DNA of 64,000 nucleotides from an uncultured Clostridia bacterium (lineage in GTDB: Bacteria; Bacillota; Clostridia; Oscillospirales; Ruminococcaceae), in NCBI GenBank assembly GCA_947166275.1, contig CAMVDP010000001.1, forward strand, positions 1-64,000, in the 5' to 3' direction. Position numbers and translations under genes: made by a program. Of this stretch, positions 27,291 through 37,020 are shown one piece after another. Positions within the stretch are counted from its first letter, which is position 1, and each line of letters begins with the position of its first letter. The notes under the pieces were generated by a model. The model was not told where the DNA came from. It was given only the letters and a program-made list of their open reading frames with translations, and did no database searches.

Positions 27291-28768
27291 AACTGCACGA
27301 GCTGCTTGCATACGACGATATCGCGATACAGTGCCATAACTTCCCCGACGCGGACACGATAGCATCGGGCTTCGCGGTATACGAGTATCTCCGCGCCAAC
27401 TGTAAAGCTCCCCTGCTTTTCTACGCGGGCCCGCAGAAGATCTGTAAATCGAATATGCTTATTATGACGGATCAGCTCGAAATACCCGTGAGATATCTCA
27501 CAGAACTGCCGCACGAGCCGGAGCTCCTGGTGACTGTTGACTGCGCATACGGCGAGAGCAACGTGCAGAAGTTCGCGGCACGCAGCATAGCCGTCATAGA
27601 CCACCATATCTGCCGCGGCAAGCTTCCGGAGCTGAATGAAGTGCGAAGCGACTACGGCAGCTGCTCCTCGCTTATCGCTAAACTGTACGAATCAGAGGGA
27701 ATGGACATAAACAGCAGCAAGCGTGTAGCGACCGCGCTGTACTACGGTCTTTTCATGGACACCAACGGACTGTCGGAGATCGGTCACCCCGCTGACAAGG
27801 ACCTGCGGGATTTCGCGGATTTTGACAAGCCGCTGCTGATGCTGCTTCAGAACTCGAACCTGTCCAGTGAGGAAATGGTCATAGCGGGCGACGCGCTGAA
27901 AAATTGCGTATTCCGGGACGACTGCCACTCCGCGTATGTACTCACCGAGCCCTGCGACCCGAACATACTCGGCTTCATCAGCGACCTGATACTGCAGGTC
28001 GACAGCGTGGACAGCTGTGTCGTGTTCTGCCGCAACGCCGCGGGCTATAAGCTGTCTGTGCGAAGCTGCTGCACCGGCATAAACGCCGCAGAGTTCGCGA
28101 AGTTCATAACCGAAGGCGTCGGAAACGGCGGAGGACACGCCGGTAAGGCAGGCGGCTTCATAACCGCGTCCGCGATCGAGGGAAATATCACGGAGTTCAT
28201 CTCCGGACGCATCATCTCCTATCACTGCGATACCGATGTGATGTACGCAGGCAAACAGCACGCGGGCAGCGCCGGAATGGAACGCTATATCAAGAAGCAG
28301 ATCGTGCTCGGCTACGTGCCGTCGACCGACATCGTTCCCGACGGCGGCGAGATATTCATAAGAATGCTTGAGGCGGACCTCACTGTGAAGTCCTCCCCCG
28401 ATATATACCTGATGATCGGCGTGTCCGGCGAGGTGTACCCCATAAAACGCGAAGTTTTCAGTAAGCGCTACACGTGCTGTGACGAGCTTCCGGTCACCGA
28501 CACCGAATACCCGCCGACAGTCATAGACCGCGGCGCCGGCAGGAGCAGACCGCTCACGCCGTACATGAAAGGCTGCCGCACCAATGACAGCTCCGCGGTC
28601 AACGCAAGACGGCTCACCCGGTACACAAAGGTGTTCACCGAGTGGAACAAGGACGGCTATCTTTACGGCACGCCCGGAGATTTCCTCGCCGCACGCATTG
28701 ACGATGACACCGATTTCTATATAATCAAACAGAACATATTCCTGAAAACATACGAGAAGGAGCAGTGA
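27287..28768 (+). CDS. DHH-family phosphoesterase with a C-terminal extension of about 170 aa
   Basis: CHNFPDADTIASGF, VTVDCAYGE, VIDHHICRGKL, GNGGGHAGKAGGFI; ATG overlaps the RyR stop (ATGA). Confidence 0.87.
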   Translation: MKLHELLAYDDIAIQCHNFPDADTIASGFAVYEYLRANCKAPLLFYAGPQKICKSNMLIMTDQLEIPVRYLTELPHEPELLVTVDCAYGESNVQKFAARSIAVIDHHICRGKLPELNEVRSDYGSCSSLIAKLYESEGMDINSSKRVATALYYGLFMDTNGLSEIGHPADKDLRDFADFDKPLLMLLQNSNLSSEEMVIAGDALKNCVFRDDCHSAYVLTEPCDPNILGFISDLILQVDSVDSCVVFCRNAAGYKLSVRSCCTGINAAEFAKFITEGVGNGGGHAGKAGGFITASAIEGNITEFISGRIISYHCDTDVMYAGKQHAGSAGMERYIKKQIVLGYVPSTDIVPDGGEIFIRMLEADLTVKSSPDIYLMIGVSGEVYPIKREVFSKRYTCCDELPVTDTEYPPTVIDRGAGRSRPLTPYMKGCRTNDSSAVNARRLTRYTKVFTEWNKDGYLYGTPGDFLAARIDDDTDFYIIKQNIFLKTYEKEQ

Positions 28769-28771
28769 TAA

Positions 28772-30370
28772 ATGGACGTTTTCATAAGCCACAGCTCAAA
28801 GGATAAAGACGTCGCGGACAAGGTCGTAGCATACCTTGAAAAGCGCGGCGTGTCCTGTTGGATAGCTCCGCGAAACATCGTGGCGGGGACAGACTGGGCT
28901 GCGGCGATAAGCGATGCCATAAGCGCATGCAGGATCTTTCTTATCATATACAGCGCCAACAGCTCCGAATCCGAACAGGTGGCAAGAGAGATGAACCTTG
29001 CCGAGACCTGCAGCGGCATATACATTGTTCCCTACAGCATCGACGGCTCCGAGCTGTCCGGCACCTTCCGGTACTACCTCACAGGCGCGCATTGGATAAT
29101 CGCGGACACAGCCAAGAACATCTACCGGCTCGATGACCTGTATGAAATGATATACCCGATGCTCAACGGAACTTCCACCGAGGCTCCCGTTGAGCCGGGA
29201 AGACCGCTCAGCCATTCTTCGGCACCGATACAGCAGCCCCCGAAAAAAAGATACATGTTACCGCTCCTGATCACGCTCTCCGCGGTAGTCCTCTGCGCAG
29301 CGGCAGCTGTTACCGTAGCGGTCCTGGCATCCCGTCCCGTACAGGTAGCAACGGGCTTCACCGCAGATGACGGCACGGTAAAGGATATGCCGTTCTCGAT
29401 CCTGTTCAACCGCAAGACCTGTAACGGCTCCTACACCGGAGGAGTCAGTGCGGACAGTCTTCCCGACGGCAGCGGCACCTTCAACGGTAACTTCATTTCA
29501 GAGACCGGAGCCCGATGTCTTGTAAGATATGACGGCGGATTCAAGAACGGTGAAGCGGACGGCAGCGCGGAAATAACCATCAACGAACCCGGACATTCCG
29601 TCCTCACCGGCACCTTTGAGCTGAAAAACGGACTTTACTCCGGCAAGGCGAACTACCGCGTGGTGTACTCCGCGGGAGGTTACTCCAGCTACGAAGGCGA
29701 CATGGAGAACGGGACACAGAATGGTTCAGGGCTGTGGGTGGACTGTGACGAAGACGGCGCTGAACAGAGATACATCGGTCAGTTCTCCGGCGGCTTCCGC
29801 GAGGGGACCGGTCAGGAGACCATTACTTACACCAGCGGCGACAAACAGAAAGAGGAATACTCCGGAGACTACATAAAGAACCTGTACGAAGGCATCGGCA
29901 CCTATAGCTGCATCTATGCTGACAACACCACAGTCACCTATACGGGCGGGTTCAGCAAATCGAGCTTCAGCGGCCAGGGAGAGTATTGCCGCGATGTGCC
30001 CGGAGATTCCAGAGTGTACTATAAGGGAGAATTCAGTGAAGGAGCCATGCAAGGCTCCGGCGTTATGACGATAGAGTACACCGACGGCATGAAGTACTAC
30101 TACGAAGGAAACTTCGTCAACAACAACTGCTGCGGCAAGGGCGACTTCCTTATCATACAGACCGACGGCACACAGCTCACCTACTCGGGCGATTTTGCGG
30201 ATGGTGTCCCCCACGGCAACGGACGCTTCCGCTCGTTCAAGACCGACGGCTCCTGCTATGAGGCAGTCGGAGAATTTTCGGAAGGCGAATTCACCGGCAA
30301 CGGAACAATACATGAGTACTCACCCGACAGCACCGACATACCGTCTATCTATGATAATGAACAGCTGTAA
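28772..30370 (+). CDS. TIR-domain protein with TM segment and about 10 MORN-like repeats
   Basis: MDVFISHSSKDKDVADKVVAYLEKRGVSCWIAPRNIVAGTDWAAAISDAISACRIFLIIYSANSSESEQVAREMNLA...; TM PLLITLSAVVLCAAAAVTVAVLA; repeats such as YEGDMENGTQNGSG, YSGDFADGVPHGNGRF. Confidence 0.92.
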   Translation: MDVFISHSSKDKDVADKVVAYLEKRGVSCWIAPRNIVAGTDWAAAISDAISACRIFLIIYSANSSESEQVAREMNLAETCSGIYIVPYSIDGSELSGTFRYYLTGAHWIIADTAKNIYRLDDLYEMIYPMLNGTSTEAPVEPGRPLSHSSAPIQQPPKKRYMLPLLITLSAVVLCAAAAVTVAVLASRPVQVATGFTADDGTVKDMPFSILFNRKTCNGSYTGGVSADSLPDGSGTFNGNFISETGARCLVRYDGGFKNGEADGSAEITINEPGHSVLTGTFELKNGLYSGKANYRVVYSAGGYSSYEGDMENGTQNGSGLWVDCDEDGAEQRYIGQFSGGFREGTGQETITYTSGDKQKEEYSGDYIKNLYEGIGTYSCIYADNTTVTYTGGFSKSSFSGQGEYCRDVPGDSRVYYKGEFSEGAMQGSGVMTIEYTDGMKYYYEGNFVNNNCCGKGDFLIIQTDGTQLTYSGDFADGVPHGNGRFRSFKTDGSCYEAVGEFSEGEFTGNGTIHEYSPDSTDIPSIYDNEQL

Positions 30371-30400
30371 CATGATATGCTGTAATAAGGAGATAATACA

Positions 30401-31786
30401 ATGACAATGAAAAAACACGATTTGAAGCTGATCGCAGCGGCAGCTGCAGCAATAACGGCGTTCAGCGCGACCGGCTGCAGCCAGTCCGAAGTCAAGGCAC
30501 ACACCCTTTCATCCGATACGACAGCAGCCGGCAATACCGCCGAAAGCTTCAGCACCACTGCCGCCGACCGGTCCGATGATATCGATGTGACTGACGCCGC
30601 GCAGGAGACCACGACCACCGCCGCCGACACCACTGCGACCGCGGAAAACACGACCCAAACGGCAAGCCCCGCCGTATTGAGACCCGGAGTATGGTGGGCA
30701 AAGGGTTCTTATGATAACGAGTGCTACTACTCATTACGAGACGACGGGACCGGAAATATCAGGTTTCAGGACATGGGCATCGGTGTCGCGCTCAATTATA
30801 CGCACGACGGCAGCCGCTACACGTTCGAAATGGGCGGCGTGGGCAATTACAGCTACGCCAACGTGACTATCGACAGTGATACCGAATGCACCTTCAACTG
30901 GGAGGACGGCCGCGTCGAGCATCTCACCTATACAAGCGATGACATCGACGGCTTCAGCTTCTATGCAAGCTACGACCTTGCGGAATGCGCGAGGTGGTAC
31001 TACCGCGACCTGAACGCCGGTCATGAGCCCATGGGCGCAGACCCGCTCATCGCCGATGACGGAAGCATCGAGATTACGCTTTATGATATGGCGGATGATG
31101 TCAAGCAGATACTCGCGGTATACTATATTGACCGCTTCACTGCCGCGGGCGTGGACAGAGGCGACACTCCCGTCAACCTCGAACCGTACACGAGAACTTA
31201 CGGAGAGGGCAATGCTTTCGAAGACAGCCACGTTGAGGACCTCACAGGCTCCTTCGCACCGCAGCGCAAGGTGCTTAACGAAGAGGGCGCAGCGTTCGGA
31301 GTATGGTATCTCGGATACATAAGCCCCGGCGCAAATGACCGCAATACATTCGGAGCTTACATCAGGAGTATCCTTGAATACACCGGCGCCGCAAGTGACT
31401 GCAACATCTACATCGACATGGATGACAAATGCTTCGCGGCAACGAATGACGGCTCCGAGTTCTATCTTATCATCCCCCGCAGCCCCGTCGGCACTGTCAC
31501 GGTAAAGGAATACGGTCTGATCCCGGAACAGAATACAGCGATCGAGGGTGATACACTGTACTCCGGCGACGGCTCGGCGTTCCTTCTCAAGTGCAACGTA
31601 AGCGAGATAATGCCCGACGTTATCGTTTATATAGCTGACGAAGCCGGTAATACCGTATCGTGGAGCCCGGGTATCAGCGGCAACGACGGACGCGTGCTCA
31701 CATATCTCCCCAACGGTATCATTCACGATTTCACCAATTACGATAAGCTCGCTACTACCGACATGGTACCGAGAGGCGAAGCATAA
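30401..31786 (+). CDS. Predicted lipoprotein of unknown function with Thr-rich linker
   Basis: Signal sequence with lipobox FSATGCS; TTTTAADTTATAENTTQT linker; remainder unrecognised. Confidence 0.75.
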   Translation: MTMKKHDLKLIAAAAAAITAFSATGCSQSEVKAHTLSSDTTAAGNTAESFSTTAADRSDDIDVTDAAQETTTTAADTTATAENTTQTASPAVLRPGVWWAKGSYDNECYYSLRDDGTGNIRFQDMGIGVALNYTHDGSRYTFEMGGVGNYSYANVTIDSDTECTFNWEDGRVEHLTYTSDDIDGFSFYASYDLAECARWYYRDLNAGHEPMGADPLIADDGSIEITLYDMADDVKQILAVYYIDRFTAAGVDRGDTPVNLEPYTRTYGEGNAFEDSHVEDLTGSFAPQRKVLNEEGAAFGVWYLGYISPGANDRNTFGAYIRSILEYTGAASDCNIYIDMDDKCFAATNDGSEFYLIIPRSPVGTVTVKEYGLIPEQNTAIEGDTLYSGDGSAFLLKCNVSEIMPDVIVYIADEAGNTVSWSPGISGNDGRVLTYLPNGIIHDFTNYDKLATTDMVPRGEA

Positions 31787-31865
31787 AAAACGCTCCCCGC
31801 TGCCGGAATAAAGCGGAACCAAGCTCATTAATCATATCATTTCAATACAGCCAAAGGAGCAGATC

Positions 31866-34157
31866 ATGGAAAAAGAGGTCAAAGGAAAGCGCGGAGTCAT
31901 AATCATTATTCTGGCTGCCGTGCTGCTTATCGGTGCCGCTGTCACAGCGATACTGTTACTGATCCCGCATGACGTAGATGTATACAGACTGATAAGCGTC
32001 AGCGAGATAGTAGGCGATGTCACCGTCGAAAACAAAGGTGAGATATACAAGGCATACCCCGACATGCACCTTACCGACGGCTTTGCAATGACGACAGCCA
32101 AAGAGAGCTACAGCCGTCTCACCCTTGATGAGAGCAAGTTCGTCAAGCTTGAGGAATTGAGCCGTGCTCAATTCAAATCCATAGGCTCCGGCGGCAAGTC
32201 CACGGCGATCATTCTCGATTACGGTCAGATATCGAATGAGATAACGCGTCCGCTTGCCGCTGGTGAGGAATACACCGTCACGACACCTAACGCCGTGCTT
32301 ACGGTGCGCGGTACCGTCTTCGTCACCAAGGTACGTATCATGCCCGACGGAACGGTATATACGGACGTTTATACATTCGCCGGCAAGGTGGCGACACACC
32401 GTATTCTCCAGGACGGTACGGCGGTCGACGAGGAAGTTATCGTAGGCGCGCAGTACAAGACTACCATAGTCACCGAGCCCGCTACCGCGGGTGCAGACCC
32501 GACCACCACGACATACTACTACACGGTTATCGATGACGGCGACGAAGGGAATGATAACGTCGACCCGATATACCCGCAGGATATCGATACCGATATCCTT
32601 GTCGAAGCCTACGCGATGTCAGTGGGAGGTCTTAACCTGTGCTTCACAAGCGATGAGATCAAGGATGAGCTTGAAAAACGCGGTGTCGACACGACCAACA
32701 TAAAATCACACATCCCCGAAAGCGCGATCGACGGCATGACGACCACCACCGCAGCAGAACCGCCTGCTGACACCACATCAGCCGTATCATCGGACGATGA
32801 TGTCTTTGTAACTCCCGGTCCCGGCCCCGGAACAAAACCCACGGGAGAAGACGCCCCCGATCCGAACATACCCACGGACGGCAACTCAGACGATAACGGA
32901 GACCAGGACCCCGAAACACCGCCGGATGACGATACAACAACTCCCGCGGATACATCGGCACCGGACGATTCCGGCGGTTCATCGGACAGTGATCCGACTG
33001 GATCCGATGAATCCGATCCCGACCTTGTCAACCCTGAGGAAACCGATCCCGACCTTGTCGACCCCGAGGTGACTACTACACCGGACGACAACGAAGAAAC
33101 TACCACACCCGAGGATGAAACGACCACTCCGGAGGAAACGACGACAGTTCCAGAGGAAACAACGACTGTGTCCGAGGAAACGACCACTACACCTGCGGAT
33201 ACCACTACACCTGTCGCCACGACACCGTTCGTTCCTCCGGTAACACCTCCCTACCCCGGCGGCGGCGGTGAAGGCGGCGGCGGAAGCGGCGGCGGAAGCG
33301 GTGGAGGCGGTGGCGGCAGAGACAGCGGAAGCGGCGATGTGACCACCACCGAGGAGACGACCACAGAAGAGACCACCACTCTCGATACCGAGGAGCCTAC
33401 CGAAACAGACCCGGGGGCATTGGGCAACCCCATCGATGTAGGTGTCAGCTGCAGCGGTTCATACAACCAAGAGCTCGAGCGCCTGACGTTCACGATCACC
33501 TACACGGATAAATTCGGCAACACAAGGTCAAAGACGATAACAGAATCCGGCAGCTACGATGATTATTCGGATAACGGCGACGGGACCAGAACTTATCGCA
33601 TCCAATTCAAGGGTGACGACGGAAGATGGTATAGTTGTGAGTGTGACATATCCGGCTTCGCATCGTCATCAGACGAACCCGGTTCTTCCTCATCCAACCC
33701 AATAACTGTAAGCAGCGGCTTCACCGGAGTATACGAAACAGGAGACAGTATAAAATTTACTTACACCTATACCGACCCTGATTCTGGCGAAACAAAAAGT
33801 AAAGATATATACATGGGTTATAACACCGAATATACGAAAGTCTCCGGCAACAGACAATATACGATCGTTTTCCAGTTAGATGACGAAAAGTATTATCAAG
33901 GAACCGTCACAATACCCAACCCCAGTGATATGGTGTCACTGGAGCCTGTGTCCGGATCCATGCACTACACCGGAACTGTGGATAATGCAGTTTTCTACTA
34001 TGACTTTACTAATATAACCGGCACAGGTACCATTAGCATCAAAATGGACCAATACAGCGGTGCCACCGGTTCTGCAGGTGTTTTCACTTACCAGAATATT
34101 GATTTCATATTCAGAAACAAAATTTATCGCTGTGCAAGTTATACTATTTCGGATTGA
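31866..34157 (+). CDS. Membrane-anchored FecR-domain protein with Thr/Pro and Gly-rich linkers and two C-terminal repeats
   Basis: VGDVTVENKGEIYKAYPDMHLTDGFAMTTAKESYSRLTLDESKFVKLEELSRAQF...YTVTTPNAVLTVRGTVFVT; TTTPEETTTVPEETTTVSEETTTTP; GGGGEGGGGSGGGSGGGGGG. Confidence 0.83.
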   Translation: MEKEVKGKRGVIIIILAAVLLIGAAVTAILLLIPHDVDVYRLISVSEIVGDVTVENKGEIYKAYPDMHLTDGFAMTTAKESYSRLTLDESKFVKLEELSRAQFKSIGSGGKSTAIILDYGQISNEITRPLAAGEEYTVTTPNAVLTVRGTVFVTKVRIMPDGTVYTDVYTFAGKVATHRILQDGTAVDEEVIVGAQYKTTIVTEPATAGADPTTTTYYYTVIDDGDEGNDNVDPIYPQDIDTDILVEAYAMSVGGLNLCFTSDEIKDELEKRGVDTTNIKSHIPESAIDGMTTTTAAEPPADTTSAVSSDDDVFVTPGPGPGTKPTGEDAPDPNIPTDGNSDDNGDQDPETPPDDDTTTPADTSAPDDSGGSSDSDPTGSDESDPDLVNPEETDPDLVDPEVTTTPDDNEETTTPEDETTTPEETTTVPEETTTVSEETTTTPADTTTPVATTPFVPPVTPPYPGGGGEGGGGSGGGSGGGGGGRDSGSGDVTTTEETTTEETTTLDTEEPTETDPGALGNPIDVGVSCSGSYNQELERLTFTITYTDKFGNTRSKTITESGSYDDYSDNGDGTRTYRIQFKGDDGRWYSCECDISGFASSSDEPGSSSSNPITVSSGFTGVYETGDSIKFTYTYTDPDSGETKSKDIYMGYNTEYTKVSGNRQYTIVFQLDDEKYYQGTVTIPNPSDMVSLEPVSGSMHYTGTVDNAVFYYDFTNITGTGTISIKMDQYSGATGSAGVFTYQNIDFIFRNKIYRCASYTISD

Positions 34158-34194
34158 GTCGACATTTTCGATATAACACTATAAATGAGGCAAT

Positions 34195-36006
34195 ATGGAA
34201 AAAAATAAGAAAATACGCATCTCCGTGGGCGCTGTTATCTGCTTTATCCTCGCGTTCGTCGTTTCATACTTCGACCTGTTCGTATCGTTCGACACGCGCG
34301 CAAAAGATATGCTGTATCAACAGCCCCGAGGCACAGACAACAGGATCAAGATAATCGCAATAGACGATTCGGACGAATCCCGTGCGGTGCTCGGCAACTT
34401 CGGCACATGGAAGCGCGACGTATACGCCCGCGTCATCGAAACGCTCGGCGACGAGCCTTCCGTTATCGCCATCGATGTGCTGATGCTCGGCGAGATCGAC
34501 GCCGAAACGGATAACAGGCTCTTCGAAGCCTGCAAAGCAAGCAACAGAGTCGTCGCCGCAGAGTACATCAACTACGATACCGTGTTTGAGACCGGCGCGG
34601 ACGGGGTCGGGTATGTGAACCATGCTCACATCGACTCGATAAGCACTCCTGTCACCGAAGGCGCGGCAGAGCTCGGATTTGTCAACATCAAGATAAACGA
34701 CGAGGACGGCACAGTCAGAAGCGTAAAGCTTACCGAGGAGTACAACGGCGAAACGCTGCAGCATTTCGCGATGCGTGCCTACACCCGCTGGTGCGAGCTT
34801 ACCGGGAACCGGCCGAATACTCCCGCCCTCGACAGCACGGGCTGTATGTGGATAGACTATGCCGGAAGACCGCAGGACTATGAGTACATTCCGATAACCA
34901 AAGTGCTCGACGGCTCTGTCGATCCGAGAGCCTTCCGTGACTGCATAGTGTTCGTCGGAGCTTATGCACAGGGACTCCGCGACGAATACAACGTTCCGAA
35001 CAGCTCCGACCGTATGTACGGTGTCGAGATCAACGCGAATATCGTACAGGCGCTTATGGACGGGCGCTCACCCGTACCGACAGACAAGCTGATAACTTCC
35101 CTGCTCTGCGCGCTGCTGGCGACTGCGGTATTCATAGTGACCGGCATCACCAAGGTGCAGATAAGTGCTCCGGTGTACGTTGCCGTGACGGGACTGTGGG
35201 TAGGCGTGTGTCTGCTGCTGTGGCAGTCGGGAAGCATAACCCCGCTCATTTATACACCTTTCTTCACCTCGCTCGCGTTCTTTGTCGAGCTCGTGTTCAA
35301 CTATGTCGCGGAGTCAATGGAAAAGCGCAGGATAATGAGCGCGTTCAAGAAATACGTGGCACCGCAGGTAGTCGAAAACATCGCGAAAAGCGGAAACTAC
35401 AAGATCAACCTCGGCGGCGAGAGAAAGCATATCGCAGTGCTCTTCGTGGATATCCGCGGCTTCACCACCATGTCCGAGAGCCTTGAACCGGAGCAGGTCG
35501 TGGATATCGTAAATACGTACCTGAACCTCACAACGAACTCTATCTTCGCGAATGAGGGCACGCTCGACAAGTTTGTCGGCGACGCGACAATGGCAGTGTT
35601 CAATGCGCCGTTCGACCTTGACGACTATGTGTTCCGCGCAGTCAAAACGGCTATGGATATCGTGGCGGGAAGTGCCGCTATCGAGGAGAAGTTCATGGCG
35701 AAATACGGCAAGAGCGTCGGCTTCGGAGTCGGCGTTAACTGCGGAGACGCGGTAGTCGGGAACATGGGGTGTGACTTCCGTATGGACTACACAGCCATGG
35801 GAGATACCGTCAATACAGCTGCGCGTCTCGAAGCAAACGCAAAGCGCAGCCAGATACTCATAAGCAGCGAGGTATATGAGCGCGTCAAAGACCGCATCAC
35901 CGCCGAGCCTATCGGCGAGATACCGCTCAAAGGCAAATCCGTCGGAGTGTTCGTGTACTCCGTAACAGGCATGAAGAACAACGCAGGAGGAACTGACAAT
36001 GGATAA
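34195..36006 (+). CDS. CHASE2-domain class III adenylate/guanylate cyclase
   Basis: CHASE2-like N-terminus (FDTRAKDMLYQQPRGTDNRIKIIAIDDSD...), TM segments, HIAVLFVDIRGFTTMSESLEPEQVVDIVNTYL...GTLDKFVGDATMAVF...GDTVNTAARLEA. Confidence 0.92.
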   Translation: MEKNKKIRISVGAVICFILAFVVSYFDLFVSFDTRAKDMLYQQPRGTDNRIKIIAIDDSDESRAVLGNFGTWKRDVYARVIETLGDEPSVIAIDVLMLGEIDAETDNRLFEACKASNRVVAAEYINYDTVFETGADGVGYVNHAHIDSISTPVTEGAAELGFVNIKINDEDGTVRSVKLTEEYNGETLQHFAMRAYTRWCELTGNRPNTPALDSTGCMWIDYAGRPQDYEYIPITKVLDGSVDPRAFRDCIVFVGAYAQGLRDEYNVPNSSDRMYGVEINANIVQALMDGRSPVPTDKLITSLLCALLATAVFIVTGITKVQISAPVYVAVTGLWVGVCLLLWQSGSITPLIYTPFFTSLAFFVELVFNYVAESMEKRRIMSAFKKYVAPQVVENIAKSGNYKINLGGERKHIAVLFVDIRGFTTMSESLEPEQVVDIVNTYLNLTTNSIFANEGTLDKFVGDATMAVFNAPFDLDDYVFRAVKTAMDIVAGSAAIEEKFMAKYGKSVGFGVGVNCGDAVVGNMGCDFRMDYTAMGDTVNTAARLEANAKRSQILISSEVYERVKDRITAEPIGEIPLKGKSVGVFVYSVTGMKNNAGGTDNG

Positions 36007-37000
36007 CAAAAGCGAAATGACACTTACGGCGATATATGATATCTGCTCGCGGCTTTATGAGGAAATGTGCAGCAAGAGCAACTCCGATCACTCGTCGCTG
36101 TTCCTGTATCTCACCGAGCTCGGAAAGACGCTCGTGGGGGCGGACAGAGCGAGCTTCTGGAAGTGGGACAAGCTTCGTCATCAGCTGTGGACAGAGTCCG
36201 CGACCGGCACCGACAAGATAGTCATTCCCGACAGCACGGGACTTGTCGGCAAAGCACTGAAAGAGGAGCGCGTCGTAGTCACCAATGACCCGTACAGCGA
36301 CCCCGACTTCAACTCCGCGGTGGACAAGAAGACCGGATATGTCACAAGATCCGTACTTGTAATGCCTATTGCCGACATCAACGGCGACTATATCGGCGCT
36401 TTCCAGATAATCAACAAGTTCGACGGAGGCTTTGACGAGAAGGAAGATGTCCGCTGTCTCTCGCTCGCGGCGATAATCTGCGGCATCGCTCTGGAATCCG
36501 AGACATTCCTTGAGGAATCCCAGCATGACAAGCTTACGAAGCTCAAGAACAGAATGGGCTTCTACAGCGACTTCCAGAAGAAGTACAACAGAGTGCTTGA
36601 AAACGGCAGATCGCTCAGCATGTTCATCTGCGATATCGACAAGTTCAAGCGCGTCAACGATACATACGGCCATAACGCAGGCGACGATGTGCTCGCGTTC
36701 GCGTCTGGAATGATAATGCAGGCATGCTCGGACACCGAGTGCGCTTATCGCTGGGGCGGCGAGGAATTCATAATGATAATGCCCGACACCGAGCTTGAAC
36801 AGTGCGTCGAGAAAGCGGAAGCGATAAGGACGCGTATAATGAACACGCCCGTTGACGCTCAGGGCAACATCATCAATATCACCATGAGCTTTGGCTGCCG
36901 CAAATTCGACCCGGCTCTCACGATCGAGGAAAATGTGAGCGCCGCGGACGAGCATCTTTATACCGCCAAGGAAACAGGACGAAACAAGGTGGTTTTCTGA
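35999..37000 (+). CDS. GAF-GGDEF diguanylate cyclase
   Basis: GAF-like N-term (ASFWKWDKLRHQLWTESATGTDKIVIPDSTGLVGKAL...), CDIDKFKRVNDTYGHNAGDDV...YRWGGEEFIMIM. Confidence 0.92.
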   Translation: MDNKSEMTLTAIYDICSRLYEEMCSKSNSDHSSLFLYLTELGKTLVGADRASFWKWDKLRHQLWTESATGTDKIVIPDSTGLVGKALKEERVVVTNDPYSDPDFNSAVDKKTGYVTRSVLVMPIADINGDYIGAFQIINKFDGGFDEKEDVRCLSLAAIICGIALESETFLEESQHDKLTKLKNRMGFYSDFQKKYNRVLENGRSLSMFICDIDKFKRVNDTYGHNAGDDVLAFASGMIMQACSDTECAYRWGGEEFIMIMPDTELEQCVEKAEAIRTRIMNTPVDAQGNIINITMSFGCRKFDPALTIEENVSAADEHLYTAKETGRNKVVF

Positions 37001-37020
37001 TAACAAGGAAGTGATAGAAA

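Noticed and set aside
27692-28792. 366-aa minus-strand ORF
   Set aside because: Antisense to the DHH phosphoesterase; high GC codon structure produces long shadow ORFs throughout this window.
26991-30370. Interpretation as an established Thoeris-type defence system
   Set aside because: No SIR2/SLOG-type ThsA or other recognised TIR-linked effector is nearby; gene content differs, so only a candidate novel module is claimed.
32609-33220. Val/Ser-rich minus-strand ORF
   Set aside because: Antisense of the Thr/Pro-rich linker of the FecR-domain protein.
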